A model generated the notes under the pieces. The model ran no database searches. It had not been told where the DNA came from and worked only from the letters and a program-made list of their open reading frames with translations. Of a stretch of 62,451 nucleotides of DNA, positions 43,701-51,879 are shown piece by piece. Position 1 is the stretch's first letter. Each line of letters opens with the position of its first letter. A program made the position numbers and the translations under genes. This stretch comes from an uncultured Lachnospiraceae bacterium (GTDB lineage Bacteria > Bacillota > Clostridia > Lachnospirales > Lachnospiraceae), in the NCBI GenBank assembly GCA_945949045.1, contig CAMFDG010000009.1, forward strand, positions 1-62,451. The letters are read 5' to 3'.

Positions 43701-44016
43701 GGGAAATTTCCCTCAGGAAATGCAGGAACTTTTTCAGGGAAAGGATGGGTTCTTTCCCTCCCCCAGGGAGATTAGTTTTTCCTGCAGCTGCCCGGATTGG
43801 GCACTGATGTGTAAACACGTTGCAGCTGCACTCTATGGTGTGGGGGTGCGTCTGGATGAAAATCCACTACTGTTTTTTGAATTGAGAGGTATCAATGTGG
43901 ATCGTTTTATTGACGTGGCGCTGGCAAATAAGGTTGAGGAAATGTTGGCAAATGAGGGAAAGCCAGGCAGCCGAATCATAAAGGATGAGGAAGCTATGAA
44001 ATTGTTCGGGGTGTGA
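43639..44016 (+). pseudogene. SWIM zinc-finger protein, 5'-truncated
   Basis: A 125-codon remnant. The SWIM motif is ISFSCSCPDWALMCKHVAAA (C-x-C-x7-C-x-H), followed by LYGVGVRLDENPLLFFELRG and NVDRFIDVALANKVEEML. Intact proteins of this family have a long N-terminal part ending L-L-x-G-x-F-P-x-x-x-x-x-x-F; only its last piece (MLLEGNFPQEMQELFQGKDG) remains. In bacteria such genes often lie beside SNF2 or DEAD-like helicases, which fits the neighbour upstream. Probably inactive. Confidence 0.7.
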
Positions 44017-44065
44017 AACTCAAAGGCCAACGAATGAAATAAATAAGAAGGATAGTAGTTAAGAA

Positions 44066-44467
44066 ATGAAAACAGTACGAGTTGTTGCAGCAATCATTAA
44101 GGATGTGAACGCGCAGGGAGAAAACGTCATTTTTGCCACCCAGCGCGGATATGGTGAATTTAAGGATGGCTGGGAATTCCCCGGTGGAAAGATTGAGGAG
44201 GGGGAAACCCCACAGGAAGCATTAAAGCGGGAGATTCGGGAAGAACTGGATACAGAGATCGCGGTGGGAGAACGGATCGAAACCGTTGCGTACGATTATC
44301 CGACCTTTCATCTGTCCATGGACTGCTTTTTTTGTACGATCGTGAAGGGGGAGCTTGTGCTTAAAGAGCATGAGGCCGCAAGGTGGCTTACAAAGGAGCA
44401 GCTGAATGAAGTTGCGTGGCTTCCGGCAGACATCTCACTGGTGGACAAAATCAGAAATCTTATGTGA
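44066..44467 (+). CDS. MutT-like NUDIX pyrophosphohydrolase
   Basis: A 133-residue NUDIX enzyme of the (deoxy)nucleoside triphosphate pyrophosphohydrolase type, which hydrolyses 8-oxo-dGTP, CTP or similar nucleotides. The Nudix box is complete: GGKIEEGETPQEALKREIRE followed by ELDTEI (G-x5-E-x7-R-E-x-x-E-E). It begins VRVVAAIIKDVNAQGENVIF and has GWEFPGGK just before the box. It starts 50 bp after the SWIM remnant and about 560 bp after the DUF3427 helicase; the helicase-NUDIX pairing is known in other genomes. The GH125 gene starts six bases downstream. Confidence 0.92.
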   Translation: MKTVRVVAAIIKDVNAQGENVIFATQRGYGEFKDGWEFPGGKIEEGETPQEALKREIREELDTEIAVGERIETVAYDYPTFHLSMDCFFCTIVKGELVLKEHEAARWLTKEQLNEVAWLPADISLVDKIRNLM

Positions 44468-44473
44468 GGAGGA

Positions 44474-45760
44474 ATGAAGGGATTGAAGCAGGAACTGGAA
44501 GCATCCATCTGTCATGTATTGGACAGGGTGAAGACCGTGTTCCGGGAGGAACCGGAGGTTTACGAGCTATTTGAGAACTGTTATACCAATACGCTGCGCA
44601 CAGCAGTGCGTCCTATGGAGGATGAAACGGTTTATGTTGTCACCGGGGACATTCCCGCCATGTGGCTTAGGGATTCTGCGGCATCGCTTCGTCCCTATCT
44701 GGTTCCGGCGCGGGAAGACAGGCAGATTGCGGATCTGCTGGCAGGTGTGGTCCGCCGGCAGTTTCAGTACATATGCATAGATCCCTATGCAAATGCTTTT
44801 AACGAGGCGCCGAACGGGAACTGTTGGGCAAGGGGTGACACAGAGATGAATGATTGGCTCTGGGAGAGAAAATACGAGGTGGATTCTCTGTGCTACCCAT
44901 TGCATTTTGCTTACCTTATCTGGAAAAATACAGGGAGAACGGATCCATTCGACCAGACTTTTGTGGAGGGCGCATGGAAGATTCTTAAGGTATTTCGCAC
45001 AGAACAGTATCATGAGGAAAAATCGGATTACCGGTTTTCCAGAAAAGATACTTATTTTACCGATACACTCTCCAGAAACGGCAAAGGAGCTCTGGTGAAA
45101 TCCGCCACAGGCATGATCTGGTCCGGCTTCAGGCCCAGCGATGATGCCTGTACCTACGGATATCTGGTTCCGTCGAATATGTTTGCAGTGGTGGCTTTGG
45201 AAAACCTTGCGGATATTGCCGGACAGATACTGGGAGACAGAGAACTGAAGCAGGAAGCATTACAATTAAGAAATGAAATCTATGAAGGAATAGAAACCTA
45301 TGCCATTACCCGAAAAGAGGGATATGGTCTGGTATATGCCTATGAGGTGGACGGATTCGGGCAGTATTGTCTGATGGACGATGCCAATGTACCCAGCCTT
45401 CTTTCCATGGATTATCTGGGATACCGGGGGAAGGACAGGCAGGTGGCCCTCAATACCAGAAAAATGATCCTGAGTGAGGCAAATCCGTATTTTTATAAGG
45501 GGAAAAAGGCAGAAGGGATTGGCAGTCCCCACACCAGAGTCGGCTATATCTGGCCGATCGCTCTCTGTATGCAGGCACTGACGGCAGAGACGATGGAGGA
45601 AAAAAGGAAAATCATTGAGCTTCTGGCAGCAACAGATGGCGGAAAAGGGCTGATGCACGAAAGCTTCTGTGCCGATGATGATACGCAGTACACAAGAGAC
45701 TGGTTTGCCTGGGCGAATGCCATGTTCTGTGAGTTGATCATGGATTACTGTGGAATATAG
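44474..45760 (+). CDS. GH125 exo-alpha-1,6-mannosidase
   Basis: A 428-residue glycoside hydrolase of family GH125, metal-independent alpha-mannosidases that remove terminal mannose from N-glycan-like chains with inversion. Family segments are [60 protein letters not shown] (acid Asp region), [18 protein letters not shown], and [20 protein letters not shown] (base Glu region). There is no signal peptide, so it acts inside the cell on imported oligosaccharides. GTGAGGAGG precedes the start. It is adjacent to the NUDIX gene on the same strand. Confidence 0.93.
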   Translation: MKGLKQELEASICHVLDRVKTVFREEPEVYELFENCYTNTLRTAVRPMEDETVYVVTGDIPAMWLRDSAASLRPYLVPAREDRQIADLLAGVVRRQFQYICIDPYANAFNEAPNGNCWARGDTEMNDWLWERKYEVDSLCYPLHFAYLIWKNTGRTDPFDQTFVEGAWKILKVFRTEQYHEEKSDYRFSRKDTYFTDTLSRNGKGALVKSATGMIWSGFRPSDDACTYGYLVPSNMFAVVALENLADIAGQILGDRELKQEALQLRNEIYEGIETYAITRKEGYGLVYAYEVDGFGQYCLMDDANVPSLLSMDYLGYRGKDRQVALNTRKMILSEANPYFYKGKKAEGIGSPHTRVGYIWPIALCMQALTAETMEEKRKIIELLAATDGGKGLMHESFCADDDTQYTRDWFAWANAMFCELIMDYCGI

Positions 45761-45867
45761 CCCGAGGCTGCAAATTGGCAAATTGGCAGAATTACATGAA
45801 TTGATAATTTACTGATTACATGTTATGATATGTAATACAAGTGATGACAGGAAAAGGAGAAAAGACG

Positions 45868-46326
45868 ATGGGGTTTTTGGACAAACTGATTAAGGGAGCA
45901 CAGATGCTGGGGGAAATGGCTTCCGAGATGAATACAGCGGAGAGACCGGTATCAGGACCGGTGCATACGGCACCTTATGTCCCGGAAAAGAGCTTTGAGG
46001 AGAAACTGCAGACGGTTTTACAGAATGCAGGCAGCTATGAACTTCGAAATAACATTTCCCCGGACGAATTAGAGCGGGAGTTCGGGCAGGAAATCTATAC
46101 CCGGAAGGGATGTAAAAGACCGGAGAATATTACCTATGGCATTTATCAGGCTGGGAACAGGGTTCTTCTGATTCGGCTTTGGACAAATTACGGAGATTAT
46201 AATCACAGGGCAAATCGCCAGATTAGGGAATTCTGTGAGTCTCACGGTGCAAAAATACTGGATTTCTTCGGCTATCTTCCAAATGAAGAAAGCTACATGG
46301 ATCAACGAATCCGGGCAAATCTGTAA
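45868..46326 (+). CDS. Conserved hypothetical protein
   Basis: A 152-residue soluble protein I cannot name. The N-terminal GFLDKLIKGAQMLGEMASEM is an amphipathic helix. A proline-rich bridge (RPVSGPVHTAPYVPEKSFEE) leads to an alpha/beta domain with NNISPDELEREFGQEIYTRK, YGIYQAGNRVLLIRLWTNYG and REFCESHGAKILDFFGYLPN. It may be a short restriction-endonuclease-like or DUF-type fold, but no motif proves this. The start at 45868 is fixed by AAAGGAGA. It is the gene immediately upstream of the reverse transcriptase locus, 279 bp away. Confidence 0.7.
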   Translation: MGFLDKLIKGAQMLGEMASEMNTAERPVSGPVHTAPYVPEKSFEEKLQTVLQNAGSYELRNNISPDELEREFGQEIYTRKGCKRPENITYGIYQAGNRVLLIRLWTNYGDYNHRANRQIREFCESHGAKILDFFGYLPNEESYMDQRIRANL

Positions 46327-46504
46327 CCATATTGGGCAAAAAGGAAGCGAAACGCAGCAGTTGCTGCATCTGTGAGGGATGAAGCATATTTTTTCCGTGA
46401 GACGGAAGGCCAAACGGTCTGCTTTGCAGATAGCAGAAATATGTTCAGTCCGGTAGAATCAAGCACGCTTTGATTCCTTCAAAGTTCTTTTGCTTTCCTT
46501 TTTC

Positions 46505-46590
46505 TATAATAGAATTGCGGAAGCTGCGTTGAGCAGAGCAATTCCTATACCAGGTGAGTGGCAAAAGAAATTTTGTCACTCACATCTTAT
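46505..46590 (+). promoter_or_regulatory. Reverse transcriptase leader: -10 box plus two family D hairpins
   Basis: TATAAT at 46505-46510 is a perfect -10 hexamer with no good -35. A transcript starting near 46516 would consist almost only of two hairpins. Hairpin 1 (46512-46544) has arms GAATTGC/GCAATTC with an inner CTGC/GCAG. Hairpin 2 (46554-46583) has a 13-pair stem GTGAGTGGCAAAA/TTTTGTCACTCAC and a GAAA loop. Together they are the reverse complement of the left end of the dispersed family D element. The reverse transcriptase ribosome site and ATG follow 20 bases later. Further upstream (46327-46500) are weaker hairpins (TTCCGTGAGACGGAA, GAATCAAGCACGCTTTGATTC). Confidence 0.65.
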
Positions 46591-46605
46591 TATAAGGATT
46601 GTAGT

Positions 46606-47820
46606 ATGGAAATACTTTCATTACTTTATTCCGAGGCTGCCTGGCAGGATTTTTTACAGCACAAAACGCAAAAACAGCATATATCGAAAACGGAGCAGAA
46701 GGGCTTGGAAGCGTATATTTACGGACGCCGTTATCTGGCTGTTTTGGATGCCATGAAGGAGCCGGATTACAGCTGCCCGGTGCCGGTGAAAAGGGAGATC
46801 AATAAGGGAGGGGTATCCAGGAAACGAGTGGTATATTCTTACCCGGAGGACTTTACTGTCGTTCTGAAAAATATAGCGTTTTCATTATACAAATATGACG
46901 GCCTTTTTGCGGAAAACTGCTACGCCTTTCGCAGAAATCATGGTGTTCGGGATGCCATAAAGCGGATTCTTCGTACAAAGGATATTTCTTCAAAATACTG
47001 CCTGAAGGTGGATATCAGCAATTATTTTAATTCCATTGATGTGCCGCTTCTTCTCAGTAAGCTGGCTTTTTTAAAGGAAGAGGATGCTTCCTTGTATGCG
47101 CTGTTTGAAGGGATGCTTACGACAGATCAGGCATTGGAAAACGGTCATACGGTTACGGAAAAGAGAGGTGCAATGGCGGGAACGCCGGTATCTCCCTTTT
47201 TTGCCAATGTGTATCTGATGGATGTGGACCGGTATTTTGAGGAGAGAGGGGTTCTCTATTTCCGCTATTCGGATGATATTTTGATTTTTGCAGATTCCGC
47301 GGAGGAGCTTCAGGAATACCGGCAGATTTTGTACCGCAAGATCGAGGAACATCAATTAAGATTGAATTCTGCGAAGGTTCATATCAGTGCGCCCGGGGAA
47401 TCCTTTGAATTTCTTGGTTTATGTTATGATCATGGGGAAATCGATCTGTCAGCCAATACCATACGCAAAATGAAGGATAAAATCAGAAGGAAGGCAAAGG
47501 CTTTACGTCGATGGCAGAGTCGTAAGGGACTTTCCGGGGAAAAGGCGGCCAAAGGTTTTATCAAGGCCATGAATCACAAATTCTTTGACAGTGGTGACGG
47601 GACGGAGTTTTCCTGGAGTCGGTGGTTTTTCCCGAATTTAACCACGGACAGAGGACTAAAGGAAATTGACCGGTACATGCAGCAGTATATCCGTTACTGT
47701 GTGACAGGGCGGCATTATAAGGGAAATTACCGGATGCCCTATGAACAGTTGAAGGAATGGGGATATCGGAATCTGGTGCATGAGTTTTATGAAAAGGAAA
47801 GAAAAGTTGGATACATTTGA
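46606..47820 (+). CDS. Stand-alone reverse transcriptase, unclassified
   Basis: A 404-residue RNA-directed DNA polymerase. RT motifs in order: RKRVVYSYPEDF (RT1), NCYAFRRNHGVRDAIKRIL (RT2), YCLKVDISNYFNSIDVPLL with the first catalytic Asp (RT3), RGAMAGTPVSPFFANVYLMD (RT4), VLYFRYSDDILIFADSAEEL with catalytic YSDD (RT5), HQLRLNSAKVHISAPG (RT6) and FEFLGLCYDHGEIDL (RT7). A basic thumb region (TIRKMKDKIRRKAKALRRW) and a C-terminal helical part (YMQQYIRYCVTGRHYKGNYR) follow. There is no HNH or maturase DNA-binding domain, and no intron, retron msr/msd or template/variable repeat is seen nearby. The start at 46606 follows AAGGATTGTAGT. It overlaps the next gene, so both form one unit. Confidence 0.92.
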   Translation: MEILSLLYSEAAWQDFLQHKTQKQHISKTEQKGLEAYIYGRRYLAVLDAMKEPDYSCPVPVKREINKGGVSRKRVVYSYPEDFTVVLKNIAFSLYKYDGLFAENCYAFRRNHGVRDAIKRILRTKDISSKYCLKVDISNYFNSIDVPLLLSKLAFLKEEDASLYALFEGMLTTDQALENGHTVTEKRGAMAGTPVSPFFANVYLMDVDRYFEERGVLYFRYSDDILIFADSAEELQEYRQILYRKIEEHQLRLNSAKVHISAPGESFEFLGLCYDHGEIDLSANTIRKMKDKIRRKAKALRRWQSRKGLSGEKAAKGFIKAMNHKFFDSGDGTEFSWSRWFFPNLTTDRGLKEIDRYMQQYIRYCVTGRHYKGNYRMPYEQLKEWGYRNLVHEFYEKERKVGYI

Positions 47821-48757
47821 AATGCTCAAAGAGCTGCTGGTACAGAACGAATTTGAGCTGCTCCTGCCGGATATAAAGGAACAGAACAGGCAGCAGGACA
47901 TCCGCCTGGTTTACCAGATGAACGACACGGTAGAAAGCTTTCTGGTATTTCGGGAAGCAGTCTGGACGGGAACTTACAAAGAGAATTATGAGGGGAAGCT
48001 TATTGCTTCCTTCGATCAGGACGGCGGCCGATATGTTCTGGGCGTAAGACAGGGAGACAGCGTGATTACGCTGTTTTACCGGAAGTTGGATCTGGAGGTA
48101 CAGCTTTATAATTATGGAGATGCAGCACATTTCTGGGTCCCGAAATACGAAAATCTGAGGCAGCTGGAGTTTCGAATTGCGGTACTTTGGGACAAATTTA
48201 CATATCTTGGAGAAGATTATTGTACGAGAGGGGAGAGGCGGCTGGTCCATCTGGCGGATGTGCCGGCACTTAATTTCTGCTCCTATTGTGCGGCTCCGGA
48301 GCAGTATCAGGTACCTCATGAGATGCCGGTGGAATCTTTTCGTCAGGGTCTTGATGTGATGGAGGAGCTTGCGAAAGAAGCGAAGGATCATTCTCTGGTG
48401 CGACTGGTGCGGTTTTACAGGAAGCATCCCTACCCGATCGTAACAAAGTACGTGGCACGTGCTCTTCATCAAAGCAGGCATTTTGGTTTTATTCAGATTC
48501 TTACGGAGACTATCAAGAAGGAGACGGAGGTCTATCCGCACCGCTCCTTTGGGAAAGAGACAGATGCACAGATTGCAGAATGGATCAAGGCAGCGGAAAA
48601 AAAGCGAAAGGAGCTGGAGCAGGACGGCGCATATGCCGAGGTGCTCAGAGAGGATCCGTTTACGACAGCACAGGATCAGATGGAAATGAAAGTGTATGTC
48701 CTTGCCACAAGGCGTGGCAGGATCAACCAGCGTGTAGAAGTGTTCGAATATGAATGA
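47780..48757 (+). CDS. DUF3878-like protein coupled to the reverse transcriptase
   Basis: A protein of up to 325 residues, beginning inside the 3' end of the reverse transcriptase gene; possible starts are ATG 47780, 47789 or 47822, the last just after the RT stop in TGAAATG. It is soluble. Marked segments are DGGRYVLGVRQGDSVITLFY, LYNYGDAAHFWVPKYENLRQ, LEFRIAVLWDKFTYLGEDYC and PALNFCSYCAAPEQYQVPHE. The C-terminal half is helical (VRLVRFYRKHPYPIVTKYVA) with a lysine/glutamate-rich stretch. I recall this layout as DUF3878, but this needs a profile search. No catalytic motif is recognised. Tight coupling suggests it works with the RT. Confidence 0.6.
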   Translation: MSFMKRKEKLDTFEMLKELLVQNEFELLLPDIKEQNRQQDIRLVYQMNDTVESFLVFREAVWTGTYKENYEGKLIASFDQDGGRYVLGVRQGDSVITLFYRKLDLEVQLYNYGDAAHFWVPKYENLRQLEFRIAVLWDKFTYLGEDYCTRGERRLVHLADVPALNFCSYCAAPEQYQVPHEMPVESFRQGLDVMEELAKEAKDHSLVRLVRFYRKHPYPIVTKYVARALHQSRHFGFIQILTETIKKETEVYPHRSFGKETDAQIAEWIKAAEKKRKELEQDGAYAEVLREDPFTTAQDQMEMKVYVLATRRGRINQRVEVFEYE

Positions 48758-48790
48758 AAACTTCCCACGCTGATTTTCATGCGGCCCTGT

Positions 48791-48931
48791 TTAATTCCGT
48801 ATAATTGCATTGGGATAAATCCGCTCCAGAATAAAGCCGGTAAGCAGTACCACAAAAATGGACAAAAGCGTGCCGCCCAGGAAGGAATAAATCAGGAAAA
48901 ACCACAGGAACTGGTATACTGTGTAACTCAT
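48791..48931 (-). CDS. Small membrane protein coupled to DHH gene
   Basis: A 46-residue protein read downstream of the DHH phosphoesterase on the minus strand. Its ATG (48931) overlaps the DHH stop as ATGA, a translational-coupling arrangement. The sequence is nearly all one or two membrane helices: SYTVYQFLWFFLIYSFLGGT, LLSIFVVLLTGFILERIYP, ending NAIIRN. The start Y-Q-F-L-W-F-F-L-I-Y-S-F-L-G is like the beginning of the CmpB-type putative ABC permease family (PF06541), so it may be a shortened relative. Too short for standard gene callers. Confidence 0.55.
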   Translation of the reverse strand: MSYTVYQFLWFFLIYSFLGGTLLSIFVVLLTGFILERIYPNAIIRN

Positions 48932-49848
48932 GCGTTCGCCATTTCAGACAATTCTTTTAACAGCTTTGGCAGCTCGGTGTCCATATTCTCGTCGCTGAAC
49001 TGGCACGTACCTACCTTCTTATGGCCGCCGCCATTGTATTTGAGCATAAGGCTGCCCACATCCAGAGTTGCGGTGCGGTTTAACACACTGTAACCAACGG
49101 CTGCCGAACACCCTTTGCCGCCACGTCCGCTGACGATCCATGCGGAGATGTTTTGTTCCGGGTACATGCTGTAGATCATAAAGCGGTTTCCGGAGTAAAT
49201 GGGATCCACACCCCGCAGATCAGAGATCAGCAGATTTCCGTCCACGACGGTGTGTGCTTTGACCATCTCTACAAATTTCTCTGTCTGTTCAAAATATGTA
49301 TCAACACGCTCCTGTACATCGGGGAGTGCAAGAATTTCTTCGGTGGACATTGTGCGACAGGCATCAATCAGACGCTCCATCAGCTGATAATTTGAGATGG
49401 TAAAATTGCGCCAGCGGCCCAGCCCGGTACGTGGATCCATGAGAAAGCCGATTAAAATCCATCCCGTCGGGTGCTGCACCTCCTCAATGGTAAGATTGCC
49501 GGAATCTACCTTATCGACGGCCTCCATCATTTCATCAAACTGTGGAAAACGCTCCTTTCCCCCGTAATAGTCATAAATTATCCGCGCGCAGGAAGGCGTC
49601 ATGCGGCTTTCGCCCTTGTATTTCCCCTCAAGCTGAAGACGTTCATGTTCGCTGGAGTGGTGGTCGAACCATAACCCACAGCCCTCAACAAAAGGAACAT
49701 TCGCCAGACAGTCATTCTCATTAACCTCCACAAGACCATCCTGCAAATCCTTCGGATGTGCAAATTTCCAACTATCAATAATGCCGGCCTCTTTTAAAAG
49801 AGCGCCACAGGCAAGCCCATCAAAATCAGATCTTGTAACAAGTCTCAT
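48928..49848 (-). CDS. DHH family phosphoesterase
   Basis: A 306-residue metal-dependent phosphoesterase of the DHH superfamily (NrnA, PpaC and exopolyphosphatase relatives). Motif I is LVTRSDFDGLACGALLKEAG. The name-giving D-H-H is in GLWFDHHSSEHERLQLEGK. An Asp motif lies in MEAVDKVDSGNLT. The DHHA1-like C-terminal substrate domain ends in KYNGGGHKKVGTCQF. It probably hydrolyses short oligonucleotides, nucleotides or polyphosphate. RBS AAAGGAGAAAGGT precedes ATG 49848. A small membrane gene overlaps its stop. It converges on the RT-DUF operon with 171 bp between stops. Confidence 0.9.
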   Translation of the reverse strand: MRLVTRSDFDGLACGALLKEAGIIDSWKFAHPKDLQDGLVEVNENDCLANVPFVEGCGLWFDHHSSEHERLQLEGKYKGESRMTPSCARIIYDYYGGKERFPQFDEMMEAVDKVDSGNLTIEEVQHPTGWILIGFLMDPRTGLGRWRNFTISNYQLMERLIDACRTMSTEEILALPDVQERVDTYFEQTEKFVEMVKAHTVVDGNLLISDLRGVDPIYSGNRFMIYSMYPEQNISAWIVSGRGGKGCSAAVGYSVLNRTATLDVGSLMLKYNGGGHKKVGTCQFSDENMDTELPKLLKELSEMANA

Positions 49849-49872
49849 TACCTTTCTCCTTTCGTAACAACT

Positions 49873-50040
49873 ACTAGTACAGCGTTTTCGAAATAACTAG
49901 ACCAAATAACTTGCCTATTTTTCTCATTGCACATGTCAAAAAGCCTCGACGTAGCCCGCTGCGCCTACGTTTTTTGACATGCACACTGGAAGAAATATTC
50001 TGCGTTATTGGTCCAGTTATTTACGAAACGCTATACTAGT
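49873..50040. mobile_element. MITE F with 37 bp terminal inverted repeats
   Basis: A 168 bp non-coding element. The left end ACTAGTACAGCGTTTTCG, continuing to 49910, and the right end (50004-50040), whose reverse complement starts ACTAGTATAGCGTTTCG, match at most positions. The interior carries a second hairpin (CATGTCAAAAA/TTTTTTGACATG around CGTAG/CTACG). Ends read CTAGT, possibly reflecting a CTAG-type target. No transposase is present. It fills most of the divergent gap between the DHH and amylase genes; the remainder (50041-50200) shows only A/T-rich promoter-like DNA. Confidence 0.8.
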
Positions 50041-50213
50041 CTAATTATAATAATAAATGGGTGCATTTATCAAGCTTTTTTATGAAATTTTCCTATATAA
50101 TTGGGGATTTTCAGCCTGCTAAATGGGGGAGGATTGATTTTGAAGGGGATTTGTATTATCCTTGTGACGTTGTATAGAGACTGGACTCCATTTTAAGAAG
50201 GTGACAATGGAAA

Positions 50214-51809
50214 ATGAACAATAATCGAACAATGATGCAGTGTTTTGAGTGGTACCTGCCGGACAACGGACTTCACTGGAAACGTATAGCTGCGCAGGCA
50301 CCGGCTCTCAAGGAGGCCGGCATCAACATGGTCTGGCTGCCGCCGGCCTATAAGGGGGCAGCGGGAAAAAGCAGCGTTGGCTATGATGTATATGATATGT
50401 ACGATCTTGGAGAATTTGACCAGAAAGGCACGGTTTCCACCAAGTACGGGACGAAAGAGGATTACCTTTTGGCGGTCAGGGCATTACAGGACAATGGGAT
50501 TGCGGTTCTCTGTGATGTGGTGCTGAACCACCGCATGGGTGCTGACGGCCTGGAGGATGTCATGGTCGAGGAGGAGGTCAGTACCGACCGGAATCAGGAT
50601 ATGGGAGGACCACAGCAGATTCGGGCATGGACAAAGTTTGATTTCCCGGGCAGAGCTGGAAAATACTCTGATTTTCACTGGAATGCGTCCCATTTCAGCG
50701 GAACGGACTGGGATGATGCGGCGAAGAGAAATGGGATTTTCCGCTTCGCGGGGAAGAACTGGAACCGGGAGACGGATTCGGAGAATGGAAACTATGACTA
50801 CCTGATGGGAGCAGATCTGGATACGGATCAGCCGGAGGTGATTCAGGAGACCCATGACTGGGGCAAATGGTATCAGGATACGATACATATGGATGGTTTC
50901 CGGCTGGATGCGGTAAAGCATATCGGCTTTGACTTCTACCGGGAGTGGATGAAGGATATGCGGGAGTACGCGTCATATCTGTCGCAGGAGAAGAAATCCT
51001 GTGATGGCATGACGAATCCGCAGGACTCTGCGAAGAAGCCGGGCGTTGATCCGACGGTAGCACAAGGAAGTGAAACGGGGGTAGCTGATATCGGAGAAGA
51101 ATTATTTATAGTCGGGGAGTACTGGTCGAAGGAGGTTGACCGTCTTACTCATTATCTGGATGTGACGGAACGGAACCTGTCTCTTTTTGACGTGCCGCTG
51201 CATTTTCATTTTCTGACAGCGGCCACTTCCGATGGCGCATATGATATGAGTAAAATCTATGATGGAACCTTGACGGGAGAGGATCCGGAACATGCCGTGA
51301 CCTTTGTGGACAATCATGACACCCAGCCGGGGCAGGCGCTTTATTCTTTTATCCCGGCATGGTTTAAACCTCATGCTTACGCAATGATCCTGATTCGGGA
51401 TGCAGGGATTCCCTGTGTCTTTTACGGAGATTACTATGGAATTCCCCACGATGGGGTGGCTTCTGTGCCGGGGCTTTCCACTTTGCTCAAGATCAGGGAG
51501 CAGTATGCTTACGGCAAAGAAAATCTGTATTTTGATGATAAATCCGTGGTCGGTTTTACCAGAGAAGGAGACAGTGAGCACAAGGATTCCGGCGTTGCAG
51601 TGCTCCTGACAGATAGTGTCTGCGGCAGCAAGCGGATGTATGTGGGCACAGGGCTTGCCGGACAGCGGATGGTGGATGCCATGAGAAAGAGACCGGAGAC
51701 CGTGGTGATCGGAGACGATGGCTGGGGCACATTTTCTGTGGATGACGGTTCTGTTTCGGTGTGGGTGACGGAGGCTGCCGGGGAAGAACTGTTTTTGCAT
51801 GTGAAATAA
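50214..51809 (+). CDS. Cytoplasmic alpha-amylase (GH13_5 type)
   Basis: A 531-residue GH13 alpha-amylase hydrolysing alpha-1,4-glucan inside the cell (no signal peptide). The four GH13 regions are visible: LCDVVLNHRMGADG (region I), MDGFRLDAVKHIGFDF (region II, nucleophile Asp), ELFIVGEYWSKE (region III, acid/base Glu) and TFVDNHDTQPGQAL (region IV). It starts NRTMMQCFEWYLPDNGLHWK, the hallmark of the Bacillus-liquefying and cytoplasmic group. An extra loop of about 35 residues (EKKSCDGMTNPQDSAKKPGV and following) precedes region III. A C-terminal beta domain is present. ATG 50214 follows AGAAGGTG. Confidence 0.94.
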   Translation: MNNNRTMMQCFEWYLPDNGLHWKRIAAQAPALKEAGINMVWLPPAYKGAAGKSSVGYDVYDMYDLGEFDQKGTVSTKYGTKEDYLLAVRALQDNGIAVLCDVVLNHRMGADGLEDVMVEEEVSTDRNQDMGGPQQIRAWTKFDFPGRAGKYSDFHWNASHFSGTDWDDAAKRNGIFRFAGKNWNRETDSENGNYDYLMGADLDTDQPEVIQETHDWGKWYQDTIHMDGFRLDAVKHIGFDFYREWMKDMREYASYLSQEKKSCDGMTNPQDSAKKPGVDPTVAQGSETGVADIGEELFIVGEYWSKEVDRLTHYLDVTERNLSLFDVPLHFHFLTAATSDGAYDMSKIYDGTLTGEDPEHAVTFVDNHDTQPGQALYSFIPAWFKPHAYAMILIRDAGIPCVFYGDYYGIPHDGVASVPGLSTLLKIREQYAYGKENLYFDDKSVVGFTREGDSEHKDSGVAVLLTDSVCGSKRMYVGTGLAGQRMVDAMRKRPETVVIGDDGWGTFSVDDGSVSVWVTEAAGEELFLHVK

Positions 51810-51879
51810 TGAAAAAATTTCCCGAATAATAAAGGGATGCTATTTTCAACATCGTGGGGCTCTATTTTGAGCGTTAAAC

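Noticed and set aside
46327-46605. Retron msr-msd RNA
   Set aside because: There are hairpins, but I see no inverted a1/a2 repeat pair flanking an msr/msd region; the two best hairpins are explained as a family D repeat copy. A covariance search would be needed to exclude it fully.
46606-47820. Group II intron-encoded RT
   Set aside because: No maturase DNA-binding or HNH domain, no domain V-like hairpin downstream, and the gene overlaps another coding gene at its 3' end. RT4 reads GTPVSPF rather than the usual QGG-x-x-SP, and RT5 is YSDD rather than YADD.
46327-48757. Diversity-generating retroelement
   Set aside because: No pair of near-identical template and variable repeats differing at adenines and no C-type lectin target gene were found near the RT.
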